Of a stretch of DNA of 9,048 nt, positions 1 to 6,601 are shown piece by piece. The DNA lies in contig DIKO01000062.1 of NCBI GenBank assembly GCA_002423615.1, positions 1 to 9,048 on the forward strand. Reading direction: 5' to 3'. The position numbers were made by a program, and so were the translations under genes. The notes beneath the pieces were generated by a model. It was not told the origin of the DNA and did not search any database. It saw only the letters and a list, made by a program, of their open reading frames with translations. Each line of letters starts with the position of its first letter. The stretch's first letter is position 1. The stretch is from Desulfobacteraceae bacterium UBA5616. GTDB lineage: Bacteria; Desulfobacterota; Desulfobacteria; Desulfobacterales; UBA5616.

Positions 1-231
1 AGTGTCTGGACGGCGATAGGTTGCATCAATCGATTTTAAAAATGCAAAGAGTTTTGAAATATTCTCAGAAGATCGGTTATGGACAATATCCACATCCATT
101 GTTGTCACGGGTGCGCCTTGAATTACCGCAGCAAGACCACCGACAAGAATGAACTTCACATCCGCCTTTAAAAGCCCCTCAATTATGGCGCTTAGATCCG
201 CTTCCCGCGTTTTTTTGATGTTTGTAGGCAT
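1..231 (-). CDS. Nucleotidyltransferase-fold protein, N-terminal part (gene runs off the window)
   Basis: The 77 visible residues are the N-terminus; the gene continues past base 1. Residues 27-50 read as the start of a polymerase-beta-type nucleotidyltransferase domain: a hydrophobic strand (FILVGG), a small-residue turn with Gly31-Gly32, a helix (LAAVIQGA), then TTMDVDIV with the Asp46-x-Asp48 pair expected to bind metal. This arrangement is typical of AbiEii/MNT-like proteins, which transfer nucleotides to RNA or protein targets and often act as toxins or antitoxins. The ATG at 231 lies inside the end of the upstream small gene (53-base overlap), so the two are co-transcribed and probably co-translated; its own ribosome binding site is weak. 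The family is clear from the motif spacing, but the subfamily and any toxin role cannot be decided without the missing C-terminus. Confidence 0.82.
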   Translation of the reverse strand, partial: MPTNIKKTREADLSAIIEGLLKADVKFILVGGLAAVIQGAPVTTMDVDIVHNRSSENISKLFAFLKSIDATYRRPDT

Positions 232-364
232 TTCGTAATTCCAAAATAGCGCGTACTGCGTTATCATTTGATTTTAAACGCTCCTCTGGTGACATCTTAA
301 GGAACATTGCGACCAATCCTTCGTCTACACCTGAATTATTCCTGCTTTTAATTTTTTTGGCCAT
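179..364 (-). CDS. Small partner protein of the nucleotidyltransferase (unknown function, 61 aa)
   Basis: This is a short basic protein starting MAKKIKSRNN. Its core, about residues 20-46, contains MSPEERLKSNDNAVRAILEL, which looks like one or two amphipathic helices; similar small proteins with an 'SPEERL..NDNA' core are, from memory, found directly upstream of nucleotidyltransferase genes. I chose ATG 364 because AGGTGG lies just ahead of it (373-368), though with only 3 bases of spacing. A GTG at 385 would add seven residues. The last 53 bases overlap the nucleotidyltransferase gene. A partner or antitoxin role is inferred from the overlap, size and charge only; no DNA-binding or catalytic motif is visible. 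Confidence 0.68.
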   Translation of the reverse strand: MAKKIKSRNNSGVDEGLVAMFLKMSPEERLKSNDNAVRAILELRNAYKHQKNAGSGSKRHN

Positions 365-385
365 TTGCCACCTATTTGATCCCAC

Positions 386-575
386 CTTTTATAATTTATT
401 TTCCGGTAATATGCATCAACAGGAAGTCAAATACAAGAATTAATATAGCTTGTTATGATTAGGCAATCCATACGGCCACACGTTTTCCAATCCAATGAAT
501 GAAAGGGATATAAAGAATGGAAACGCGCTTGAAGTCGATGGATGTTTATGTCATTGTTCTAGGACGGTGGTATAA
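386..575. other. AT-rich divergent intergenic region between two small gene cassettes
   Basis: This 190-base gap separates the minus-strand nucleotidyltransferase pair from the plus-strand DUF4160/DUF2442 pair and should hold promoters for both. The best plus-strand signal is an extended -10. On the minus strand a TTGACT (430-425) resembles a -35 box, but no -10 lies at a normal distance from it. The stretch 495-575 is open in one frame (26 codons) but lacks a ribosome binding site and is not called as a gene. Confidence 0.5.
451..459 (+). promoter_or_regulatory. Possible extended -10 promoter element for the DUF4160 cassette
   Basis: TGTTATGAT combines the TGn extension with a TATGAT hexamer, one mismatch from TATAAT. 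No good -35 hexamer lies 16-18 bases upstream, which an extended -10 can tolerate. It would give a leader of roughly 110 bases before the DUF4160 start, so it is a candidate only. Confidence 0.28.
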
Positions 576-812
576 ATGCCAACTATATTCATAATCGGCC
601 CATATCGTTTCTTTTTTTATGCCGGTGATCGCGATGAACCCCATCACGTCCACGTCGAACGAGATGACAAGGTCGCGAAGTTCTGGATCGATCCGATCCG
701 TCTCCAGAACAGCGGCGGATTCAATCGTTTTGAATTAAAACAGATTCATAGTATTATGACAGAAAACCAAGACGCCTTAATGGAGGCATGGAATGAATAT
801 TTTAGCCGTTGA
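576..812 (+). CDS. DUF4160 family protein (78 aa)
   Basis: This is a full-length small DUF4160 protein. The hallmark is visible: it starts MPTIFIIGPYRFFFYAGD and continues into the His-rich EPHHVHVE (residues 21-28), then a short strand (AKFWID) and a C-terminal helix (MTENQDALMEAWNEYF). DUF4160 proteins are small, of unproven biochemical activity, and nearly always paired with DUF2442, as here. GGTGG sits five bases before the ATG, supporting this start. The last 20 bases overlap the DUF2442 gene, whose ribosome binding site lies inside this coding region, so translation is coupled. A toxin-like role has been suggested for such pairs; the conserved histidines could bind metal or RNA, but that is inference. 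Confidence 0.9.
   Translation: MPTIFIIGPYRFFFYAGDRDEPHHVHVERDDKVAKFWIDPIRLQNSGGFNRFELKQIHSIMTENQDALMEAWNEYFSR
781..786 (+). promoter_or_regulatory. Strong Shine-Dalgarno site for the DUF2442 gene, inside DUF4160
   Basis: TGGAGG lies six bases before the DUF2442 ATG at 793 and within the DUF4160 reading frame. It fixes the DUF2442 start despite the 20-base overlap, and it is a stronger site than the one serving the first gene, suggesting the second protein is made at an equal or higher level. Confidence 0.7.
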
Positions 813-1086
813 GATTGAAATCCCCTATGCTGTGGATGTCAGCACGACCGAGGACACGCTTACCGTTGACCTCAGTGATGGTCGTACGATTTCCGTACCT
901 TTGGGATGGTATCCCCGCCTTGAGCACGCCAGCCCGGAGGAACGGGCAAACTGGAGGCTTATCGGAAAAGGACAGGGAATCCACTGGAAGGATATCGATG
1001 AAGACATTAGTGTTGAGGGCCTTCTTTCCGGAAAACCATCCGGAGAGAGTCAGATGTCCTTTAAAAAGTGGCTTCAAGGCAGGTAA
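793..1086 (+). CDS. DUF2442 family protein (97 aa)
   Basis: This is an almost textbook DUF2442 domain. Residues 22-42 give LTVDLSDGRTISVPLGWYP, residues 43-54 give the LEHASPEERANW segment, and residues 59-72 give KGQGIHWKDIDEDI, followed by VEGLLSG. These are the DGR, P-L-x-W-[FY]-P-R-L, eeR..W, G.gihW and DEDI landmarks of the family. A short polar tail (KPSGESQMSFKKWLQGR) follows. It is the second gene of an overlapping pair with DUF4160; such pairs are widespread and mobile across bacteria and are regarded as candidate toxin-antitoxin or regulatory modules. Molecular function is not established. It is complete, with no frameshift. Confidence 0.93.
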   Translation: MNILAVEIEIPYAVDVSTTEDTLTVDLSDGRTISVPLGWYPRLEHASPEERANWRLIGKGQGIHWKDIDEDISVEGLLSGKPSGESQMSFKKWLQGR

Positions 1087-1142
1087 AATCTCCGATGTAA
1101 AAACCAGGACATCAACACCGGATGGAATTTGAAAAAATGCAT

Positions 1143-1154
1143 CAATTTAAATTG
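1143..1154. repeat. Perfect 12-bp palindrome upstream of the radical SAM gene
   Basis: CAATTTAAATTG is a perfect self-complementary sequence in the 88-base gap before the radical SAM gene, ending nine bases before its GAAGGA ribosome binding site. It could be a small operator, or chance in an AT-rich patch. It also sits at the point where base composition changes to GC-rich. Confidence 0.4.
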
Positions 1155-1174
1155 CCTGAACCTGAAGGACGGCC

Positions 1175-2491
1175 ATGGACCCATTTCTGACCGGGGTCGT
1201 GGCCGGGGCAAACGGCGAGATTTTCGAGCTTGAGGGTTACGCCGCCGTGGGCATGGCAGGACCGGTCCTGGTCCCTCTTTCCCGGAAACAGACCCTCCGG
1301 ATGCCCCATGGCGGGGAATTGATGATGCTTCCGGAGAGAAAGCCCGTCCTTTTCAATATCGATGAAAACCGGTTCGAGGCCCTGGGGGAAAATCCCTACA
1401 ATCCCGCGGAGCCGATATTCCCCGTGGCGGCGTTCAATTCTCCGGGTTATTTCAATACCCATGTCTCGGCATTTCAGGAAAGAGAAAAGGCCCGGCATCT
1501 TCCCCTTTTTTCCTACGGGGCCGTGGGGTGGAACGGGACAGGTTTTTCCACCGCTTCCATCCTGGTGGACCCGGAGCCCCGTCAGGATCTGAGAAAAATG
1601 GAGATCGAGAACGTCAGGGCCGGGGTGAAAAAAATACTGAAAATCATGCCGGAAAACCGGCTCCGGATGCATCTGGAAAAATGCGCCCTGACCTACGGGT
1701 GCCCGGCGGGGAAGAACTTCTTCCTCGGCCGGTATGAAGCGCCCCTTCCCACTTCCACCGCCTGCAATGCCGATTGCCTGGGGTGTATTTCCCTCCAGAA
1801 CCATCCTGAAATCAAATGCAGCCAGGACCGCATTGCCTTTACCCCGACTCCCCGGGAAATCGCCGAAGTGGCCCTGTATCATATCGGACGGGTTGACCGG
1901 GCCATCGTGAGCTTCGGCCAGGGATGCGAAGGAGACCCCCTGCTGGCGGCCCATGTCATCGAACCGGCCATTGCCCTGATCCGCGGGAAAACATCCAAGG
2001 GAACCATCAATCTGAATACCAACGGCAGCCGGCCCGAGATCGTGGAAAGGCTCTTTGCCGCGGGGCTGGACAGCATCCGGATCAGCATCAACAGTGTGCG
2101 GGAAAACTGCTATAAGGCTTATTTCCGCCCAAGGGGGTATGTTCTGGGGGATGTCCTCGCCTCCATCGACTGGGCCATCCGTCTTCAAAAATTCGTATCC
2201 CTGAATTATCTGAACTGTCCGGGTTTTACCGATACGCCCCAGGAATTTACGGCCTTGTGCGATTTTCTCAAGGAACGGCCGGTGAACATGATCCAGTGGC
2301 GGAACCTGAATTTCGACCCCCTGCGGTACTGGGAGGTCATGGAAAAGGTTGAACCCCACGGGATGCCCCTGGGCATGAAAAAAATATTCAACAAACTGAA
2401 AAAAGAATTCCCCAGGTTGCGCCACGGGTATTTCAACCCCCCCAGGGAATCTTTTGAATTTCGTCCCGATGGAAATGAGGTTAAATTATGA
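1175..2491 (+). CDS. Radical SAM protein of unassigned substrate
   Basis: The 438-residue protein has the canonical radical SAM cluster motif C-x3-C-x2-C at Cys197, Cys201 and Cys204 (TACNADCLGC), which binds a 4Fe-4S cluster and S-adenosylmethionine. It is followed by FGQGCEGDPLL (247-257), the equivalent of the GGE/SAM-contact strand, then NLNTNGSRPEIV (279-290) and LDSIRISINS (298-307), the usual barrel strands. The first 165 residues form a separate N-terminal domain with no recognised motif. Further cysteines precede the cluster motif (Cys170 and Cys176) and follow it (Cys215). There is no SPASM or TRAM tail. GAAGGA five bases before ATG 1175 supports the start. The stop overlaps the prmA start (ATGA), so the two are translationally coupled and perhaps act on related translation-machinery targets. 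Family assignment is firm; the reaction is unknown. Confidence 0.95.
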   Translation: MDPFLTGVVAGANGEIFELEGYAAVGMAGPVLVPLSRKQTLRMPHGGELMMLPERKPVLFNIDENRFEALGENPYNPAEPIFPVAAFNSPGYFNTHVSAFQEREKARHLPLFSYGAVGWNGTGFSTASILVDPEPRQDLRKMEIENVRAGVKKILKIMPENRLRMHLEKCALTYGCPAGKNFFLGRYEAPLPTSTACNADCLGCISLQNHPEIKCSQDRIAFTPTPREIAEVALYHIGRVDRAIVSFGQGCEGDPLLAAHVIEPAIALIRGKTSKGTINLNTNGSRPEIVERLFAAGLDSIRISINSVRENCYKAYFRPRGYVLGDVLASIDWAIRLQKFVSLNYLNCPGFTDTPQEFTALCDFLKERPVNMIQWRNLNFDPLRYWEVMEKVEPHGMPLGMKKIFNKLKKEFPRLRHGYFNPPRESFEFRPDGNEVKL

Positions 2492-3411
2492 AATGGCTGG
2501 AAGCCAGAGTCGTTCTGGAAAACCAGGCCGCCATTGATGCTGCGGATGTGGTTGCCGATATCTTCTCGGATTTCGGCCTTCAGGGAACGGTCATGGAAGA
2601 ACCGGGCGGCGAGCCCGAAGAAGGGTGGGGGGACGATGCCGTGGCCCGGCCTGAGGAATATGCCGTGATCGGATATTTCCCCCGAAACGAACTGCTGGAA
2701 GAAAAACGGAACCGTCTCGAAGAAAGGCTCACGCAGCTTTCCCGAACCTCGGGCATCCGCTTCCGGATTCAGTACGGGGAAATGGACGAGGAAGACTGGG
2801 CCGAGTCCTGGAAAGCCTTTTTCTATCCCGAAAAACTCACCGGCCGGATCGTGGTGAAACCCACCTGGCGGGAATATGAGGCCTGTCCGGATGAGATCAT
2901 CCTGGAGATCGATCCGGGAATGGCCTTTGGAACGGGGATTCACCCCACCACGTCCACCTGCATCGGCATGATCGAATCCTATCTCAAACCCGGGGACCGG
3001 ATGCTCGACGTGGGGACCGGTTCGGGCATCTTGATGATCGCCGCGGCAAAGCTGGGGGCCTCGGAAATGGTCGGGGTGGACCTGGACGAAGTGGCCGTGG
3101 ACATTGCCGAAAAAAACCTTCTCGTCAACGGCATCACACCGGACCGGTTTGCGGTCGTCAGCGGGAACCTCCTGGAGCCGGTAAGGGGAAGATTCGACCT
3201 GGTGACCGCCAACATCCTTTCCGAAGTCGTCTTAAGACTTCTGGAGAATATCGGCACGGTCATGGCGGATAAGGGCGTACTCATCGTAAGCGGCATCATC
3301 GAGAAAAACAAGGACGGGGTACTTGAGAAAATGAGGGCGACCGGATTTGAAATCATTGACGTGGGCATGAAAGAGGGATGGGCTACACTTGCGGGAAAAT
3401 ATCGCGGATAG
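2488..3411 (+). CDS. prmA: Ribosomal protein L11 methyltransferase
   Basis: PrmA trimethylates ribosomal protein L11 in the cytoplasm using S-adenosylmethionine. The 307 residues compare with about 293 in E. coli. The N-terminal substrate-recognition domain (1 to about 125) starts MKWLEARVVL and contains a longer acidic loop (about 36-56). The linker carries DWAESWKAFF (103-112). The catalytic domain has DPGMAFGTGIHPTT (142-155), the SAM-binding DVGTGSG (174-180), the acidic strand end GVDLD (196-200) and NILSEV (242-247), the family's counterpart of the catalytic N-P-P-[YF]-like motif. TGAGG (2476-2480) lies seven bases ahead of the ATG, which overlaps the upstream stop codon as ATGA. No signal peptide or defect is seen. 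It is convergent with the GTPase gene, with only 19 bases between them. Confidence 0.95.
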   Translation: MKWLEARVVLENQAAIDAADVVADIFSDFGLQGTVMEEPGGEPEEGWGDDAVARPEEYAVIGYFPRNELLEEKRNRLEERLTQLSRTSGIRFRIQYGEMDEEDWAESWKAFFYPEKLTGRIVVKPTWREYEACPDEIILEIDPGMAFGTGIHPTTSTCIGMIESYLKPGDRMLDVGTGSGILMIAAAKLGASEMVGVDLDEVAVDIAEKNLLVNGITPDRFAVVSGNLLEPVRGRFDLVTANILSEVVLRLLENIGTVMADKGVLIVSGIIEKNKDGVLEKMRATGFEIIDVGMKEGWATLAGKYRG

Positions 3412-3430
3412 ACATGGAATACGGTATCCG

Positions 3431-4912
3431 TCAGGGTGCCGCGTCCGGGTCCGGCCCGGACGGCATTTCCAGGGATTCGGGCTCGGCTGAAGGTTCTTTC
3501 TCATTGGATTCGTGGCGGGTGGTTGAAAGCTCGTTCAACGCCTCACGGATTTCCCTGGCGCCTTTTTCGTAGACCATCCGCACTTCCCCGTATTCTTTTC
3601 GGGCATCCCGTAGCAGAAACCGGCCCCCTGATGTTTCAAGATATTTTTTCACGATGGAACGGATAGCATTCCAGCTGTCCCTCCGGGTCTGATTGTTCAA
3701 CGGGGTCAGGTCGTCGATCCGGCTGATGATTTTCCGTTGAAACCGGGAATGATAAAATTTCCGGACAAGGGTGCCCCACAGGGCCATGACCCCGCAGGCG
3801 GCGATCGTGCCTCCGCCCAAAAGCAGGGGGTCGGTCAAACCGCCGGACAGATCGGTCGCTATCATGACGAGCATGGCGGCCCCGCCGGTCAGGAGCCCGG
3901 TCACAAGTCCCGTGGTCCAGTATTTCAGATTCATGGACCTCCATTTTGAACGATAACTGATCAACGCTTCCAGAAGGTGGCAGAGCCGCTCTCCGTGGAT
4001 TTCCACAAAGGTGGCCAGGTTGTCCAGACGGTGCCGGGGAGCTTTCAGGATGGCGTTTCTCAATTCTTCCCGCTGGTTTTCCAGGTGAGACAGATAACTG
4101 TCCTTTTCATGCTGATGCTGGGGCTTTTTCATGGCCCTGCGGGAATAGGTCAGGTGAATCATGGGGATGTCTTTCCGGCCCGTCATCTGGGAAAGGTTCC
4201 AGCACAGGGTGCCGTAAACCCTCAACAGGTCGGTCAGGGATTCGCATTCATCCACCCGGTTCAGGACAAAGAGCATCCGGTCTTCAAAGGTTCTGGAAGG
4301 CAGGGTGTCCCGCAGGCTGGTATAGGCCTCGCGGACGGTTCCCGCCTTGTGGGGATCGAAGAGAATCAGCACCAGGTCCGCGATATGGGCGAAGTCGCCG
4401 ATGACCTCCTGGTAATTGTAGCCCCGGTCCCTTTCGGTGATGCTGTCCAGCATGCCCGGGGTATCGATGACGGCGATGGTTTTCAGAAATGGGGAGTTGA
4501 TTTTTTTCAGGCGGAAATGGGAAGAAAACCTCTGGCCGTGTTTTTTCAGGGACTCGAAGGGGAATTCCGGGTCATTGAGGAGAAATTTTCCATCCCGTTC
4601 TTCCAGAGTCCGGATCCTGTCTCCGTTACCCACGCCTTCATCATAGGTGAGGATGGTAAAGGAATCATCCGTTGGCGCCTGTCCCGTGGCCTGGATTTCC
4701 GCTCCCAGAAATTCATTGATCAGGGTGGATTTTCCCGAGGAGTAATTTCCCAGAACCAGTACCAGGGGACGCCATTTGATGTTGGTCTCCAGAGGCGAGT
4801 CGCTGTATTCGTATTTCAGCGCAACGGGGGTCAGGTAGTCTTTCACCATGTCCAGTATTTCTGCGCGAAGGGAATCGATATAATTTTCCCGGTCCATGTC
4901 CTCTTCTATCAA
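3431..4912 (-). CDS. Dynamin-like GTPase with two membrane segments
   Basis: The 493-residue protein has a large G domain near the N-terminus: P-loop GNYSSGKST (55-63), switch I threonine in PTDDSFT (80-86), DTPG (150-153) and NRVD (218-221) as the G4 specificity motif. This order and the GNYSSGKSTLIN signature match dynamin/EHD-like bacterial GTPases, which bind membranes and remodel or sense them. After a helical, charged stretch (260-330), two hydrophobic segments (about 332-352 and 362-384) separated by a short loop form a likely membrane hairpin. A helical region and an acidic, proline-rich tail follow. The first codon used is TTG, preceded by AAGGGGG; an ATG five codons later (4897) is the alternative, but its GAAGAGG site is only two bases away. 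The gene follows the VWA gene by 96 bases on the same strand. Function in division, stress or phage response cannot be told. Confidence 0.93.
   Translation of the reverse strand: MIEEDMDRENYIDSLRAEILDMVKDYLTPVALKYEYSDSPLETNIKWRPLVLVLGNYSSGKSTLINEFLGAEIQATGQAPTDDSFTILTYDEGVGNGDRIRTLEERDGKFLLNDPEFPFESLKKHGQRFSSHFRLKKINSPFLKTIAVIDTPGMLDSITERDRGYNYQEVIGDFAHIADLVLILFDPHKAGTVREAYTSLRDTLPSRTFEDRMLFVLNRVDECESLTDLLRVYGTLCWNLSQMTGRKDIPMIHLTYSRRAMKKPQHQHEKDSYLSHLENQREELRNAILKAPRHRLDNLATFVEIHGERLCHLLEALISYRSKWRSMNLKYWTTGLVTGLLTGGAAMLVMIATDLSGGLTDPLLLGGGTIAACGVMALWGTLVRKFYHSRFQRKIISRIDDLTPLNNQTRRDSWNAIRSIVKKYLETSGGRFLLRDARKEYGEVRMVYEKGAREIREALNELSTTRHESNEKEPSAEPESLEMPSGPDPDAAP
3442..3462. terminator. Strong GC hairpin between convergent genes (possible terminator)
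   Basis: CGTCCGGG pairs perfectly with CCCGGACG around a five-base loop (TCCGG). It lies 30 bases after the prmA stop and inside the last codons of the convergent GTPase gene. The plus side is followed only by GCATTTCC and the minus side has no T-run, so it is not a classical intrinsic terminator. It may stop or stabilise the 3' ends of either transcript. Confidence 0.35.
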
Positions 4913-4947
4913 AATTGGCCCCTTCCCCCCTGATTGAAAGTTTTTTA

Positions 4948-4977
4948 GACCTACCAGAACCCCCCCATGGGTGTCAA
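4948..4977 (-). promoter_or_regulatory. Possible promoter for the GTPase gene, with a G7 tract in its spacer
   Basis: Reading the minus strand, a perfect TTGACA (4977-4972) is followed after 18 bases by TAGGTC, a poor -10. The spacer contains an uninterrupted run of seven Gs (4966-4960) next to the palindrome CCCATGGG. The perfect -35 and position 60 bases before the start codon are suggestive, but the -10 match is weak. Confidence 0.28.
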
Positions 4978-4991
4978 TACCCGGATCGACC

Positions 4992-5008
4992 TTATTTGTG
5001 TGAAATAA
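4992..5008. repeat. AT-rich inverted repeat directly after the VWA stop codon
   Basis: TTATTT and AAATAA flank a five-base loop (GTGTG) immediately behind the TAA of the VWA gene. It lacks GC pairs and a following T-run on the minus strand, so it would be a weak terminator at most; it could instead protect an RNA 3' end. Confidence 0.3.
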
Positions 5009-6601
5009 TTATATTCTACCTCCTCTTCGCTTGATTTCCTCCACCAGAATCAGGTTCCCCAGTTCATCGGGCAGGCACATCACGGCCCTTCCCCGGTTGA
5101 TCCTGGCGATGGCATGGGTGAACTCGACCAGAACCGGGTTGTCGTCCAGCATGAAGGTTTCGATGTTCATGCCCCTGGCGGTGACTTTTCGCGCTTCGGC
5201 CAGGGTGGCCTTGCAGGCGTTGGGGCTTAATCCGAACATGTTGTCGGGCAGTTCCACGTAAAGGTGTTCACCTTCATAATAGGCTGTTGGCTGGCCGTCG
5301 GTAATGACGATGACCCGGTTGTTCCGGTTTCCGCTTTTTTTGATCAGGTCCATGGCGAGCCTTAACCCCCCCTGGAGATTGGTGTAGGGATTATCGCTGT
5401 CCCACACGGCCAGGGCCAGTTGATTTCCTTTAAGTTCCCGGGCTTCGGTGGAAAATCCCACTACATGAAATTTGTCCCTGGGAAACCGGCTTCGGATGTA
5501 ATGATCCAGTGCCAGTGCCACTTTTTTGCCTGCTTCGAACCGCCCTTCCCAGGACATGGACCAGGACAGGTCCAGGAGCACCACCGTGGTGGATGCCACC
5601 AGGCGGTCATGTTCCCAGACATGGAAATCTTCCTGGGACAATTCAACATTTCCGTTGGAAAAGGCACTTTTCCCCACCGCCTTTAAGATGGTTCTGGAAA
5701 TGTCCAGATCAAAACGATCCCCGAATTCATAGGGCCTGGAGGATTCGGGGAGAATTTCTCCCGTCTGGGGGGCGTTTCCGCTCTGGTTCCCCTGGCGGTC
5801 CTTTTTGACATGGTGATAGATCTTGCCGAAGGCCGTTTCCCCCAGGGCCCGCAATCCCCTTGGGGTCATGGAAAAACCGGTCCCGGCATTGAATTTCGCA
5901 AGACCTTCCTCGGTGAGGATATGGGGGAGTTTAAGAAGGATGTTCATGGATTTTTCCGCGTTCTCCCCCAGGAATCGCCTTAAATTTTCAAGACTGATCT
6001 CGGAGATTTTTCCCCTTAAAAGCTGCTGCTGCATTTTTTCCATGGATTTGAACAGATTCATGATTTCCACGGCCTGGTCGAAATCCAGGGGTTCATCGCC
6101 GATGAACTTATCGTGATATTGACTGTAAAAATCGTACAATTCACGGAGTTCGGTTTCGCGGTTTTTCCACTGGTCGAAAATGGTCCGGCTTTCCGTGTTC
6201 TGAAAATCGAAATTTTCCAGTTGTCTTAGTTTTTCCAGAAGCCCGGGGGCCATCTGGTCGGTCGAAGGCGGCGGTTCAAGGCCTTTCACATGCCGGGTCA
6301 ACGCTTCCCCGTCCATGAGAAACTGCAAATCCGCCATGGGATCGTCAAAGGCGTTTTCCAGGGTATACCTGGAAAAAAGATTCTGTTTTTCCTTTTCCAG
6401 TTCGGAGATCAGTTCCGACAGGCCCATGACCCTGAAATTCATGCCGGCCATGGGAAACCCCTGCCACAGCATCCGGGCAAGAGACATGTTGGGGTTCATG
6501 CCTTTCATGATGTTGTCCATGAATTTGTCGACGATTTCCTTCCGGTTCAGGGAAAAAGGCGACTGGGACCCGTCCCATCTGGAATAGACCCATAATTTCA
6601 T
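5009..6601 (-). CDS. VWA-domain protein, partner of the AAA+ ATPase
   Basis: The 530-residue protein has a C-terminal von Willebrand factor A domain (about 336-520) with an intact metal-ion-dependent adhesion site: DLSWS (Asp344, Ser346, Ser348), a threonine in PYTNLQGG (Thr407) and ITDG (Asp435). The first 330 residues are mostly helical and charged (for example ELEKEKQ at 67-73 and KSMEKMQQQLLRGK around 185-198), without recognised motifs. There is no signal peptide, so it is probably cytoplasmic. This layout, helical N-terminus plus C-terminal VWA, is that of ChlD/CoxE/MoxR-associated proteins that present a target to a hexameric AAA+ ring. Its ATG overlaps the ATPase stop codon (ATGA), with AAGGAT nine bases upstream, so the two are made together. 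The substrate is unknown. Confidence 0.95.
   Translation of the reverse strand: MKLWVYSRWDGSQSPFSLNRKEIVDKFMDNIMKGMNPNMSLARMLWQGFPMAGMNFRVMGLSELISELEKEKQNLFSRYTLENAFDDPMADLQFLMDGEALTRHVKGLEPPPSTDQMAPGLLEKLRQLENFDFQNTESRTIFDQWKNRETELRELYDFYSQYHDKFIGDEPLDFDQAVEIMNLFKSMEKMQQQLLRGKISEISLENLRRFLGENAEKSMNILLKLPHILTEEGLAKFNAGTGFSMTPRGLRALGETAFGKIYHHVKKDRQGNQSGNAPQTGEILPESSRPYEFGDRFDLDISRTILKAVGKSAFSNGNVELSQEDFHVWEHDRLVASTTVVLLDLSWSMSWEGRFEAGKKVALALDHYIRSRFPRDKFHVVGFSTEARELKGNQLALAVWDSDNPYTNLQGGLRLAMDLIKKSGNRNNRVIVITDGQPTAYYEGEHLYVELPDNMFGLSPNACKATLAEARKVTARGMNIETFMLDDNPVLVEFTHAIARINRGRAVMCLPDELGNLILVEEIKRRGGRI

Noticed and set aside
495..575. A 26-codon frame ending directly before the DUF4160 start, with a CLCHC segment
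   Set aside because: There is no ribosome binding site, and the composition is unremarkable apart from three cysteines. Such a short open frame is expected by chance. It could be a leader peptide, but nothing supports it.
1142..2425. Long open frame on the minus strand (427 codons)
   Set aside because: It lies fully antisense to the radical SAM gene, whose cluster motif and coupling to prmA are convincing. The antisense product is rich in Gly, Pro, His and Phe and has no recognisable domain, as expected from a GC-rich complement frame.
2206..2943. Minus-strand open frame spanning the radical SAM/prmA junction
   Set aside because: It runs antisense across two well-supported genes and has no domain.
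3977..4933. Plus-strand open frame of 318 codons
   Set aside because: It is antisense to the dynamin-like GTPase gene, which has all GTPase motifs. The product shows no domain and is a composition shadow.
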